A stretch of 64,000 nucleotides of DNA from Fodinibius saliphilus (GTDB lineage Bacteria; Bacteroidota; Rhodothermia; Balneolales; Balneolaceae), in contig NZ_VAWF01000001.1 in NCBI RefSeq assembly GCF_005869845.1, positions 1 through 64,000 of the forward strand, in the 5' to 3' direction. The first letter of the stretch is position 1. The number at the start of each line of letters is the position of its first letter. Below the pieces are notes generated by a model, which was given only the letters and a program-made list of their open reading frames with translations, was not told the DNA's origin and ran no database searches. Positions 1 to 8,563 of this stretch are shown here, piece after piece. Both the position numbers and the translations under genes were made by a program.

Positions 1-72
1 CCCGAACACGGCCGTTAAGCCCTGCAGCGCCGATGGTACTGCCCTCCGGGCGGAAGCGTAGGTCCCCGACTG
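1..72 (+). rRNA. 5S ribosomal RNA, 3' part
   Basis: The first ~70 bases match the conserved 3' half of bacterial 5S rRNA: the CCGAACACGG loop region, the GTTAAGCCC segment, the CAGCGCCGATGGTACTGC arm, and a closing GTAGGTC segment. The 5' half lies outside the window, so an rRNA operon probably ends here. The exact 3' end is estimated. A rho-independent terminator follows at 93-124. Confidence 0.88.
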
Positions 73-92
73 CTCTCTTTTTTTTGACTACG

Positions 93-124
93 GCCCTTCA
101 TGCCCCGCATGAAGGGCTTTCTTG
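93..124 (+). terminator. Rho-independent terminator of the rRNA operon
   Basis: A perfect 10-bp stem, GCCCTTCATG (93-102) with CATGAAGGGC (108-117), has a 5-nt loop and is followed by a T-rich tail. It lies just after the 5S rRNA and ahead of an unrelated protein gene, so it most likely ends rRNA transcription. Confidence 0.9.
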
Positions 125-263
125 TTTTAGGATGTTAAAAGAATTTCAGGTATTGAATACGTTTTTAGCAAGGAATTTTATTCGGTATATTACCGTTTAA
201 TCAGGTAATATTTGTAATAAGGACAACAAGTTTCAGGTAGGCTTAACTTTTTGAATCTGACTA

Positions 264-1778
264 ATGGATATGGACTTTTCTGAATTTATCGACCATTATA
301 AGAAACGACTCCACAAGCTGTTCAATGTTGAGAAGAATATTGATAAGCTGAGTCTTAACCGTGGTTTGCCCCAAGACATATTTGACAAGGTAATGGACTG
401 CAAACCTTTAAGTGTTTTCATTCCCGAAGAGTATGGTGGGCGCGGTGCCGAAACACATGAAGCACTTTCAATGTTACAGGCAAGCTCATACGAATCGCTT
501 CCCTTATCTTTAATGATGGGAATTAATGGGGCTCTTTTTTTACAACCTGTTGTTAATTATGGCTCTAATGAAGTTAAACAACCTATTTTTGACCGTTTTT
601 TAAAGGAAAATAATATGGGCGGTTTAATGATTACAGAACCTGATTTTGGCTCTGATGCTTTGCATATGGAAACCTCTTTCAGGAAGGTTAAAAATGATAC
701 TGACACTTGTTTTCAGGTATCAGGCACTAAACATTGGGCCGGTCTAACTGGAGCAGCTGATTTTTGGTTAATAACAGCTCGAAAAGAAAATGGAAGTGGT
801 TTAGGTCGTGATATTGGTTTTTTCATTCATGACAGCCGACGCGGGGGTATAGAAGTAGAGGAGTATTACAAAAACTTAGGGCTCTACATGTTACCCTATG
901 GACGTAATAAAATAAATATTACCGTTCCTGAAGAATACAAGTTACAGCCTACCTCAATCGGAATTAAGATGATGTTAGATGTTCTCCACCGAAGCCGTTT
1001 GCAGTTCCCAGGTATGGGACTTGGTTTCCTCAAGCGTATGTTAGATGAGGCGGTGAATCATTGCAAAGAACGCTATGTGGGAGGGCAGAGCCTATTTAAT
1101 TATGAACAGGTTAAAAAGCGTCTTAACAGGCTACAATCCTCTTTTACAGTATGTTCTGCGATGTGTGCTTTTACGAGTGAGAATGTTCCTATTACCAAGA
1201 ATGTGTCTAATATGGATTTAACGGCTAATGCTATCAAGACATATACGACAGATTTAATGCAACAAGCGTCTCAATCCTTACTTCAGCTTATGGGAGCAAA
1301 AGGGTATAGGCTTGATCATATAGCCGGGCGGTCTCTGGTTGATAGTCGACCATTCCAGATTTTTGAAGGGTCCAATGATATTTTATACCAACAGATATCA
1401 GAGTCAGTAATTAAACAAATGAGAAAATTAAAATCTAAAAATCTGTATAAGTTTTTAAGTGAATTCAAACTAACACAACGTTCTGCTGATTATTTTACTG
1501 ATATATTGGACTTCAAGATTGATTATCAGTTGGGACAAGATAGACTTGTTGAACTCGGACGTATATTAAGCCGTGTGATCTCTTTAGAATTCACTCTTAG
1601 ATTAGATGAAAAAGGTTTTAATAAAGGATTAATTAATAACGCTATTAGAATATTGAGAGATGATGTAGAACGGATGGTTTCTACATTTACCCATTACAAT
1701 AATCCTGATGTAGTAGAAAACTATGAAGAATCTAGTTCCTGGTTAGAAGCAATAACACCAGAATACGCGCATCGTTAA
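264..1778 (+). CDS. Acyl-CoA dehydrogenase family protein
   Basis: This is a 504-residue FAD enzyme of the acyl-CoA dehydrogenase family, expected to introduce a double bond next to the thioester carbonyl of an acyl-CoA. The N-terminal helical domain is followed by the middle beta-domain with the family motif around MITEPDFGSDA and GTKHWAG. The C-terminal helical domain contains QIFEGSNDILYQQ; Glu368 sits where acyl-CoA dehydrogenases place the catalytic base. It is longer than typical ~380-residue members, with ~100 extra C-terminal residues resembling large ACADs. The start is an ATG without a strong Shine-Dalgarno. The next gene begins 20 bp downstream on the same strand. The substrate cannot be read from sequence. 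Confidence 0.88.
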   Translation: MDMDFSEFIDHYKKRLHKLFNVEKNIDKLSLNRGLPQDIFDKVMDCKPLSVFIPEEYGGRGAETHEALSMLQASSYESLPLSLMMGINGALFLQPVVNYGSNEVKQPIFDRFLKENNMGGLMITEPDFGSDALHMETSFRKVKNDTDTCFQVSGTKHWAGLTGAADFWLITARKENGSGLGRDIGFFIHDSRRGGIEVEEYYKNLGLYMLPYGRNKINITVPEEYKLQPTSIGIKMMLDVLHRSRLQFPGMGLGFLKRMLDEAVNHCKERYVGGQSLFNYEQVKKRLNRLQSSFTVCSAMCAFTSENVPITKNVSNMDLTANAIKTYTTDLMQQASQSLLQLMGAKGYRLDHIAGRSLVDSRPFQIFEGSNDILYQQISESVIKQMRKLKSKNLYKFLSEFKLTQRSADYFTDILDFKIDYQLGQDRLVELGRILSRVISLEFTLRLDEKGFNKGLINNAIRILRDDVERMVSTFTHYNNPDVVENYEESSSWLEAITPEYAHR

Positions 1779-1798
1779 CTTGCCATTCAGTTTAGGAT

Positions 1799-2482
1799 AT
1801 GGAAGAGATTGTGGTACTAACCGGTGCTGGTATGAGCGCCGACAGCGGACTAAAAACATTCCGCGGTTCTGATGGCTTATGGGAAGGTCATGATATTCGT
1901 GACGTTGCTACTCCCCAAGCATGGCATAATGATAAAGAATTAGTACTCGATTTCTATAATGAACGCAGAAAACAAGCTCATTCTGTTGATCCTAATGAAG
2001 GTCATCATGCCATTGCTAAATTGGAAGATCAGTATGATGTTACTGTTATAACTCAGAATGTTGATAGTTTGCATGAGCGAGCCGGTTCATCAGATGTTTT
2101 ACATTTGCATGGGGAACTCTCCAAAGTACGCAGTGAGGAGGATCGATCTTTAGTATATGACATTGGTGGAGATTCCATTGAGCTAGGTGATACTGCTGAA
2201 GATGGTGCTCAGCTGCGTCCTCATGTTGTTTGGTTTGGAGAACCGGTTCCTAATATGAGAAAAGCATCAACTATTGTACCCAATGCCGATATACTAATTG
2301 TTATTGGAACATCACTGGTAGTATATCCGGCGGCGGGGTTAATTGATTTAGCTCCACCCGGAATACCAAAATACGTTGTTGATCCCGAAACACCGGAATT
2401 AGTAAATAATAGTAAGTGGACGCATATCAAAAAAACTGCAGAAGAGGGCGCACCGAAGTTGGCCTCTGAATTGCTTAATTAA
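1799..2482 (+). CDS. cobB: NAD-dependent protein deacylase, sirtuin class III
   Basis: A 227-residue Sir2 family enzyme that removes acyl groups from lysines using NAD. The NAD-binding GAGMSADSGLKTFRG motif is at residues 9-23, TQNVDSLHERAG at 85-96, and the catalytic histidine is His104 in HLHGEL. Tyr53 and Arg56 in FYNERR match the class III pair that binds succinyl or malonyl groups, so desuccinylase/demalonylase activity is likely. The four zinc-binding cysteines of E. coli CobB are absent, and the whole protein contains no cysteine; the zinc module is replaced by an acidic segment at about 110-138. It lies 20 bp after the acyl-CoA dehydrogenase and 29 bp before the SGNH hydrolase on the same strand. 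Confidence 0.9.
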   Translation: MEEIVVLTGAGMSADSGLKTFRGSDGLWEGHDIRDVATPQAWHNDKELVLDFYNERRKQAHSVDPNEGHHAIAKLEDQYDVTVITQNVDSLHERAGSSDVLHLHGELSKVRSEEDRSLVYDIGGDSIELGDTAEDGAQLRPHVVWFGEPVPNMRKASTIVPNADILIVIGTSLVVYPAAGLIDLAPPGIPKYVVDPETPELVNNSKWTHIKKTAEEGAPKLASELLN

Positions 2483-2511
2483 TTAGAAATATTTTGAAAC
2501 TATAGAATCTT

Positions 2512-3477
2512 ATGGCTGATCATATAGCTACTGAAGAAGAAAAAGAAGTACTTGAAAAGTATTTATTACAATTTTTAAACCTTGAAAAGCGATTTCCCTT
2601 ACTTCCTGGTATTGAAAATGAGGAAGCTATTGCGGGGTTAATGGGATTAGAAACGGAGGAACTACGAAAATTGCGTGACCGTTTTGCTGCAAATGCCAAA
2701 CAGGCTGCTGTGGAGCTCCTTGAAGATCCCGAAGTCGCTGACTGGATTGAAGAGTTACCGTTTGAAGAGGGTGATACGATCGTAGCTCTGGGTGATTCAA
2801 TCACAGATGATCTGCAGGGTTGGTTTAATATTTTTGAGCACGTGTTGAAAATTGGGTTAGAAGGTCCTGATTTCACTTTTATAAATAGTGGGGTTTCCTA
2901 CAATACTTCCAGCGATGCGCTAAAGCGTTTGAATCGTGATGTTCTGGACCATGAACCGGACTGGGTGATTGTAGCTCTTGGGACATTTGATGCTCAGCGT
3001 TTGCATGTAGCACCAGATCGACCGCTTGTTTCTCTTGCTGATTATTGGGAGAACTTAAATACGATTGAATCTACTGTTTCAGAAATCACTGATAATCCCC
3101 TAATATGGGTTACGCCCCCTCCGGTAATTACAGAGATGTTGCAGCAGATCAGATTGTTCCACTTCGATCTTTTTGAAGACGATTTGAACAGTATCCGCGA
3201 AATTTTAACGGGTAAAAAGGGATACATTGTTGATCCGCTTGGAGAGAGAATGCATGATGAAGATGAACAACAGCAAGAGGAGGAAGACCAAGACGAAGAA
3301 AGTGGTCCGGCTCCGTGGAATTACTTGAGTGATGGTTTGCATCCTTCTCTCTCCGGCCATACGAATACGGTTAAAGAGCTTATCCGTTTTCTGGCATTAT
3401 CTAAAGATCCAGAAGAAGGGTCAAGTCTAGAAACACCCGATGATTATGAAGGACAGAATGCAGATTTAGAGGAATAA
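2512..3477 (+). CDS. SGNH/GDSL-type hydrolase
   Basis: A 321-residue hydrolase of the SGNH superfamily, probably an esterase or acylhydrolase. Block I is GDSITDD with nucleophile Ser96. The candidate catalytic Asp274 and His277 are in DGLHPS. NSG near residue 123 and GT near 162 fit blocks II and III. There is no signal peptide, so it is predicted cytoplasmic. Residues ~245-263 form a very acidic Glu/Gln/Asp-rich insertion, and the first 90 residues form a helical N-terminal extension not typical of minimal SGNH proteins. It ends 1 bp before the convergent gene at 3479. Confidence 0.8.
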   Translation: MADHIATEEEKEVLEKYLLQFLNLEKRFPLLPGIENEEAIAGLMGLETEELRKLRDRFAANAKQAAVELLEDPEVADWIEELPFEEGDTIVALGDSITDDLQGWFNIFEHVLKIGLEGPDFTFINSGVSYNTSSDALKRLNRDVLDHEPDWVIVALGTFDAQRLHVAPDRPLVSLADYWENLNTIESTVSEITDNPLIWVTPPPVITEMLQQIRLFHFDLFEDDLNSIREILTGKKGYIVDPLGERMHDEDEQQQEEEDQDEESGPAPWNYLSDGLHPSLSGHTNTVKELIRFLALSKDPEEGSSLETPDDYEGQNADLEE

Positions 3478-3478
3478 G

Positions 3479-4150
3479 TTAAAATCCTATTTTAAGCTGG
3501 ATCAAATCTACAGCGGTGCGGTAATCGAGCTGCACCGCTTTTTTTGTGATTTTCTTTTGTTTAATCAATGTTGGATTGAACATGCCAATGTTAACCGACT
3601 TTGAAGCATTACTATAGGTAAGTAATCCGTCCACTTTAGTTTGTGATTGATTGGCCTGCTGAGAATAGTTGGGTCCTTCCGACAATACAAAAGCATCAAA
3701 AACACCAAATCCGAAACCTGCCCATGCACCAATGCCAGAACCGTATTGCAAAGCATCAACGATGGGTTCTTGAATAATCAAAGAAACAGAAGAGGATATA
3801 ATAGCACCGGCTGCGGCCCCATAAAAGGTATCAAGTAACACGATAATAGAAGAGTTTACCCCATCATTGAAAGTGCCCGAAATATAGAATTGCTGTCCGG
3901 CATTGATTTGAGATATATCATATATTCCTACTCCGATACCATAAAGGGTACCTGCGCCTAGTCCTATTTTGACAGGTTTGAAGTCGTCACTATTTTTTAG
4001 AGCCATGGTAGCACCACCGAGTACGACACCATTCATAGCTCCATTAAGGGTGTTTCCTCCCAGCAACTCAAGCCTTTGTGCTTCTACATTTGAAATTGTT
4101 GCAAGAGAAAATACAATAACAATAAAAGTAAGGGCTAAATATCTTTTCAC
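3479..4150 (-). CDS. Exported Gly/Ala-rich protein of unknown function
   Basis: A 223-residue protein with a clear Sec signal peptide (hydrophobic run at residues 4-18, cleavage likely after VEA near 24). The mature part has repeated Gly/Ala-rich hydrophobic segments (LNGAMNGVVLGGATMA, GLGAGTLYGIGVGIYD, GIGAWAGFGFGVFDAF) that resemble glycine-zipper or small outer-membrane proteins. No enzymatic motif is visible. It is convergent with the SGNH hydrolase. I do not recognise a named family. Confidence 0.7.
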   Translation of the reverse strand: MKRYLALTFIVIVFSLATISNVEAQRLELLGGNTLNGAMNGVVLGGATMALKNSDDFKPVKIGLGAGTLYGIGVGIYDISQINAGQQFYISGTFNDGVNSSIIVLLDTFYGAAAGAIISSSVSLIIQEPIVDALQYGSGIGAWAGFGFGVFDAFVLSEGPNYSQQANQSQTKVDGLLTYSNASKSVNIGMFNPTLIKQKKITKKAVQLDYRTAVDLIQLKIGF

Positions 4151-4221
4151 GGCTCTCGTATGATCTGTTAAAAATTACGCAGTAATGTAGAAAATATAGG
4201 ATAAGATTCCCACTGAGATAT

Positions 4222-4917
4222 TTACTCGGGATCTGTCAAGGAAACTGGTAGTATTTTACCATTGTAAAACGAATGACCAGTAAGTGCAAACTCTGAAATA
4301 TAGGTTCCCATTTCTGAGGCTGATACCGGTGCCTCGAATCCCGGAAAAGCTTCTTCCAACATACCTGTTTGCACGGCTCCCAGACACAGCGCATTTACAC
4401 TAATCGAGTGGTTAGAGAGTTCTGTCGCAAGGCACTCACTGAGAATACTCAACGCTCCTTTAGATGCACTATAGGCAGCAAGACCCGGAAATTTAGCACT
4501 ACCCTGATATCCTCCCATACTACTTATATTCACAACATGTGAGTTCTTGTTGAATGAGTTAAGAAGACGCTGAGTAATATGTACTGCAGTAATAAGATTA
4601 CTTTCAATTTGGGAACGCCAATCATCCAGGGTAAGGTCCTCAAAAGGTTTGTTAATAAGTGCTCCAGCATTGTTGATAAGGATATCTATCCCATCATAAT
4701 TTTGTTCTAGCAGCAAGACGAGATCATTAACTGATTCTTCATCAGTCAGATCTGTTGGTACAGCAGTAATTAAATCGGGATTTATTTGTTCAAGATTTCG
4801 TAATGGCTTTTTGGAGCGCGCAATTGCTATTATCTGAACTTCTTTTTCCGCCAGAGTTTTAGCTGTTTGCATTCCTATACCACGACTCGCTCCTGTTATT
4901 ATAGCAGTTTTCTTCAT
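4222..4917 (-). CDS. SDR family NAD(P)-dependent oxidoreductase
   Basis: A 231-residue classical short-chain dehydrogenase/reductase. The cofactor-binding GASRGIG is at residues 9-15, NNAG at 82-85, an active-site serine in ISSMGG near 132, and the catalytic YSASK gives Tyr149 and Lys153. An Ala-Arg-Ser after the second strand (about residue 33) suggests NADP(H), by inference. It is divergent from hisC with a 186-bp intergenic region that should hold both promoters. The substrate is unknown. Confidence 0.88.
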   Translation of the reverse strand: MKKTAIITGASRGIGMQTAKTLAEKEVQIIAIARSKKPLRNLEQINPDLITAVPTDLTDEESVNDLVLLLEQNYDGIDILINNAGALINKPFEDLTLDDWRSQIESNLITAVHITQRLLNSFNKNSHVVNISSMGGYQGSAKFPGLAAYSASKGALSILSECLATELSNHSISVNALCLGAVQTGMLEEAFPGFEAPVSASEMGTYISEFALTGHSFYNGKILPVSLTDPE

Positions 4918-5103
4918 AGAAATATCATTTTTTGTTTGAAGGTAACAAGTGGTTCGGCGTCAAACAATAATGAATCAAGCAAAAAGTTTTAACGCAAATC
5001 CATTGTAAAAATGGGTTAATTTAGGCATATTAGAATCCTTGTTTTTAAAATCTTTTGTAGAAATAAGCTTTTTAATTGTTAGTATCCCAAGCGACCAATT
5101 TCT

Positions 5104-6228
5104 ATGGCAAATATGGATGACCGCAGTCTGGTACCTCATAATATTCGGGATCTTTCTCCCTATGTAGCTGGAAAAACAATAGCAGAAGTTGAGGCCGAAT
5201 ATGATCCGCCTCAGATCTCAAAATTGGCGTCGAATGAAAATAGGTTAGGTTGCAGTTCCCATGTTCAAGCGCAGGTTATTAAAGCGATGCAAGAAATTCA
5301 GGATTATCCAGATCCTGTTTCCCGTCAACTGCGAGAAGTATTAGCTGAACAAAATAATGTGTCTCCAGAAAATATAATTGTAGGGGCAGGTTCAGAAAGC
5401 CTTATTGCTAACTTATGTCGTACATTTTTTTTGAACAATGAAGAAGCAATAACGGCCAACGCAACATTCGTTGGTTTTTTTGTACAAGCGAATATACGCG
5501 GTATCTCTTTAAAGAAAGTACCGGTTACCAATGATTATCGTTATGATTTAGATGCTATTGCAGAAGCGATATCAGAGCGAACAAAAATGGTATACATTGC
5601 CAATCCCAATAATCCTACGGGCACCTATGTTACCAAGTCTGAGTTTGAGCGTTTTATGCGGAAAGTGCCCAAAGATGCAATTGTTGTTATGGATGAAGCT
5701 TATTTTGAGTTTGCTCGCGACGTATCCGATTATCCTCATAGCCTGGATTATGAATTTGATAACGTGATTACATTGCGCACTTTTTCAAAAGCGTATGGAT
5801 TGGCAGGATTTCGTATTGGGTATGGCATTGGTCCTGAACATTTAGTTAGTGAAATGAGCAAGACTAAACTCACCTTTGAACCCACAACACCCGCCCAGGC
5901 AGCAGCACTGGCGGCTTTAGGTGATACAGCGTTTTTAAAAAAGAGTAGGGATGTAGTTATAGAAGGAAAGAAGCGATTATACAAATTTTTTGAAAAACAT
6001 AATGTTGATTATGTGCCTTCAATTTCAAACTCAGTAATGATGGTTTTAGCTGATGAAGAACAAGCCGTTGCTTTTACCCAGGCAATGTTAGAGGAAGGGG
6101 TGATTTTACGTCGTATCAATGCTTTTGGATTACCCAGCTGTGTGCGAATTACCATAGGACGAGAGCATGAGATGAAACATTTCGAGAGAAGTTTCGAAAA
6201 AGTTGCAGACACAAGAATTTTAAGATAA
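5104..6228 (+). CDS. hisC: Histidinol-phosphate/aromatic aminotransferase family protein
   Basis: A 374-residue PLP-dependent class I/II aminotransferase of the HisC branch. Visible features are the substrate-loop segment LASNENRLG (41-49), NPNNPTG (167-173), DEAY (197-200) and the PLP lysine Lys229 in TFSKAYGLAG. The family catalyses histidinol-phosphate formation, but HisC-like enzymes also act on aromatic amino acids. No his biosynthesis gene is nearby; instead an E1 decarboxylase gene follows after only 19 bp to its ATG. A role in amino-acid catabolism (transamination feeding oxo-acid decarboxylation) is therefore possible. The fold is certain, the substrate is not. Confidence 0.85.
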   Translation: MANMDDRSLVPHNIRDLSPYVAGKTIAEVEAEYDPPQISKLASNENRLGCSSHVQAQVIKAMQEIQDYPDPVSRQLREVLAEQNNVSPENIIVGAGSESLIANLCRTFFLNNEEAITANATFVGFFVQANIRGISLKKVPVTNDYRYDLDAIAEAISERTKMVYIANPNNPTGTYVTKSEFERFMRKVPKDAIVVMDEAYFEFARDVSDYPHSLDYEFDNVITLRTFSKAYGLAGFRIGYGIGPEHLVSEMSKTKLTFEPTTPAQAAALAALGDTAFLKKSRDVVIEGKKRLYKFFEKHNVDYVPSISNSVMMVLADEEQAVAFTQAMLEEGVILRRINAFGLPSCVRITIGREHEMKHFERSFEKVADTRILR

Positions 6229-6247
6229 GTATTTGAATATAAGGTTT

Positions 6248-8350
6248 ATGCCAACGAATAAAGAAGCAGAAAAAGAACTACCGGCCGTTGTTGATTCAGT
6301 TGATTGGAAACGTGTAGCTGAGCTTATGCTCACCTCTCGTGCAATGGACGATAAAGAAGAAAATGAGCTTGTTCCTAATAAGGATGTCCTTTATCAGTTT
6401 TCTGCACGGGGACATGAATTGGGACAGATATTGCTGGGGTCACAACTTAGTCATAAACATGATGCTGCCAGTGCTTACTATCGTTCTCGTCCATTGATGT
6501 TATCACTAGGGCTGGGGCTGGAAAATGCGATGGCTGCTCCGATGGCAAAATCTGGTGGATACAGCGATGGCCGTGATATAGGTGTAGTCTGTAATAAACC
6601 GGGACTTGACGGACCTACGGTATTGCCAATGGCAGGAGATGTAGGCTCACAATATACACCTGCTATCGGCTGGGCCCAAGGTATTCAATATCATAGACAG
6701 ACGCTAGAACAGGAGGAGTATGATCGTGCTATTTCAGTAGTGTTGGGTGGCGAAGGATCGGTGGCTACCAACGGCTTTTGGTCGGCATTAACAATTGCTA
6801 CTACCCAAGATTTACCCATCCTTTTTTATATTGAAGATAATGGATACGGAATATCTGTACCCGGTGAGTTTCAAACACCCGGAGGGAACATTGCGAAGAA
6901 CCTGTATTCATTTAAAAATATCCGCATCTTTGACGGTGATGGTACAGATCCGGTTGAGGCTGCCGATTTGCTTAATCAGTCAGTAAATTATGTGAGAGAC
7001 CGCAAAGGACCGGCCCTGATTCACTTAACAATGCCCCGACTCAACGGTCATTCTTATCAAGACAATCAAGCCTATAAATCAGAAGAACTTATAGAGAAAG
7101 AACGTGAGGCTGATCCACTTGATAATGTGAAATCATTCTTGGTTCCTGAGTACTTTACAGAAGAGGATTGGAGTACTGTAGAAGTAAAGGCCAAACAAAA
7201 TATTGAAGAAGCTGCCGACGCTGCATTGTCGCGTTCAGAGCCCGATCCTGAAGAGACAACACGTTACGCATTTGAAGAAGAAAATGAAGATGGAACTGCA
7301 GACCTCCAGCTTATAGGTGGTTTGGCTACTTCTGGGCATACTTTCCCCGAGAGCTCCCAAACTCCGAACCCGGGTAAACAGCGTATCAACATTGTTGAAG
7401 CTATTCGTAAGACTTTGGATTATGAGCTGGAAACCAATCCCAAAGTTATGGTTTTTGGTGAGGATGTAGGGGCAAAAGGAGGTGTCCATGCTGCAACGAT
7501 GGGACTTCAGACGGCTCATGGAGAATCTCGTGTTTTTGATACAAGCCTTTCAGAAGAAGGTATTATAGGCCGTTCGGTAGGCTTGGCTTACTCTGGCCTT
7601 ATGCCAGTAGCAGAAATACAATTTCGCAAGTATGCTGATCCAGCTACAGAACAGTTAAACAATTGCGGTACTATTCGATGGCGTACAGCTAACAAATTTG
7701 CAGCGCCTATTGTGGTACGCATGCCTGGCGGTTTTGCAAAGTGCGGAGATCCCTGGCACAGTCTCTGTAATGAGGTGTTTTTTGCCCATGCTGTTGGGTG
7801 GCAGTTGGTGATGCCCAGTAACGCCCAAGATGCTGTTGGGTTACTCCGTTCAGCGATGCGTAGTAATAATCCTACTATATTTTTTGAACATCGAAATCTA
7901 TTAGACGCTAAATATGCACGACGGCCATATCCCGGTGATAAATATATTGTTCCTCTTGGTAAAGCAAATAAGTTGCGTGACGGTAAAGAAGTTACCATTG
8001 TTACATGGGGAGCCATGTGTGAACAATGTGAAAAAGCTGCAGAGCAAACAGATATAGACGCTGAAATATTAGATCTTCGTTCAATTATGCCTTGGGATAA
8101 GAAAGCCGTAATTGAGTCGGTTCAAAAGACTAATCGCTGTCTTATTGTCCATGAAGATACAAAAACAGCTGGTTTTGGTGCTGAGATAAGTGCAGTTCTT
8201 TCAAAAGAAGCATTTAAATATTTAGATGCTCCTATTGAACGGCTAACGATGCCTGATATTCCTGTACCTCATAATGTGAACCTTATGGATGCTGTCTTGC
8301 CAAATGTGGAAAAAATAACTACGAAGTTGAATACATTGGTAAGCTTCTAA
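6248..8350 (+). CDS. Fused 2-oxoacid dehydrogenase E1 alpha/beta subunit
   Basis: Thiamine-diphosphate E1 component with alpha and beta subunits fused in one chain of 700 residues. The alpha part holds the ThDP motif running from GGEGSVATNGF to EDNGYG. The beta part starts near residue 380 (NIVEAIRKTL, VFGEDVGAKGG) and includes the transketolase-like C-terminal domain with LIVHEDTKTAGFGAE. Fused E1 enzymes of this type usually act on branched-chain 2-oxoacids. The start is taken at the ATG at 6248; the open frame extends to a TTG at 6233 but an AAGG lies just before 6248. Probably co-transcribed with hisC. E2 and E3 genes are not in the window. Confidence 0.88.
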   Translation: MPTNKEAEKELPAVVDSVDWKRVAELMLTSRAMDDKEENELVPNKDVLYQFSARGHELGQILLGSQLSHKHDAASAYYRSRPLMLSLGLGLENAMAAPMAKSGGYSDGRDIGVVCNKPGLDGPTVLPMAGDVGSQYTPAIGWAQGIQYHRQTLEQEEYDRAISVVLGGEGSVATNGFWSALTIATTQDLPILFYIEDNGYGISVPGEFQTPGGNIAKNLYSFKNIRIFDGDGTDPVEAADLLNQSVNYVRDRKGPALIHLTMPRLNGHSYQDNQAYKSEELIEKEREADPLDNVKSFLVPEYFTEEDWSTVEVKAKQNIEEAADAALSRSEPDPEETTRYAFEEENEDGTADLQLIGGLATSGHTFPESSQTPNPGKQRINIVEAIRKTLDYELETNPKVMVFGEDVGAKGGVHAATMGLQTAHGESRVFDTSLSEEGIIGRSVGLAYSGLMPVAEIQFRKYADPATEQLNNCGTIRWRTANKFAAPIVVRMPGGFAKCGDPWHSLCNEVFFAHAVGWQLVMPSNAQDAVGLLRSAMRSNNPTIFFEHRNLLDAKYARRPYPGDKYIVPLGKANKLRDGKEVTIVTWGAMCEQCEKAAEQTDIDAEILDLRSIMPWDKKAVIESVQKTNRCLIVHEDTKTAGFGAEISAVLSKEAFKYLDAPIERLTMPDIPVPHNVNLMDAVLPNVEKITTKLNTLVSF

Positions 8351-8563
8351 TCGTCTGTTAATAAAATTCGTTTATTTTTACTATCTACTTGGTATTACCA
8401 TGGGATTAAGAAAGCATGGGTACTCCTATTTGGCATTTCGATTTGGCAATAAACTTTAATTTTATAAAAAAAGGGACATTTAAAGACCAATTAATTATGG
8501 GCAAAATTACTTCCCAATGTTGGTCTTGGTGTGCGATGTTAGAGTATAAACTGTTTGTATAGA

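Noticed and set aside
5104-6228. Location of hisC as evidence for a histidine operon
   Set aside because: No other his gene lies within the window; the neighbour is an E1 decarboxylase.
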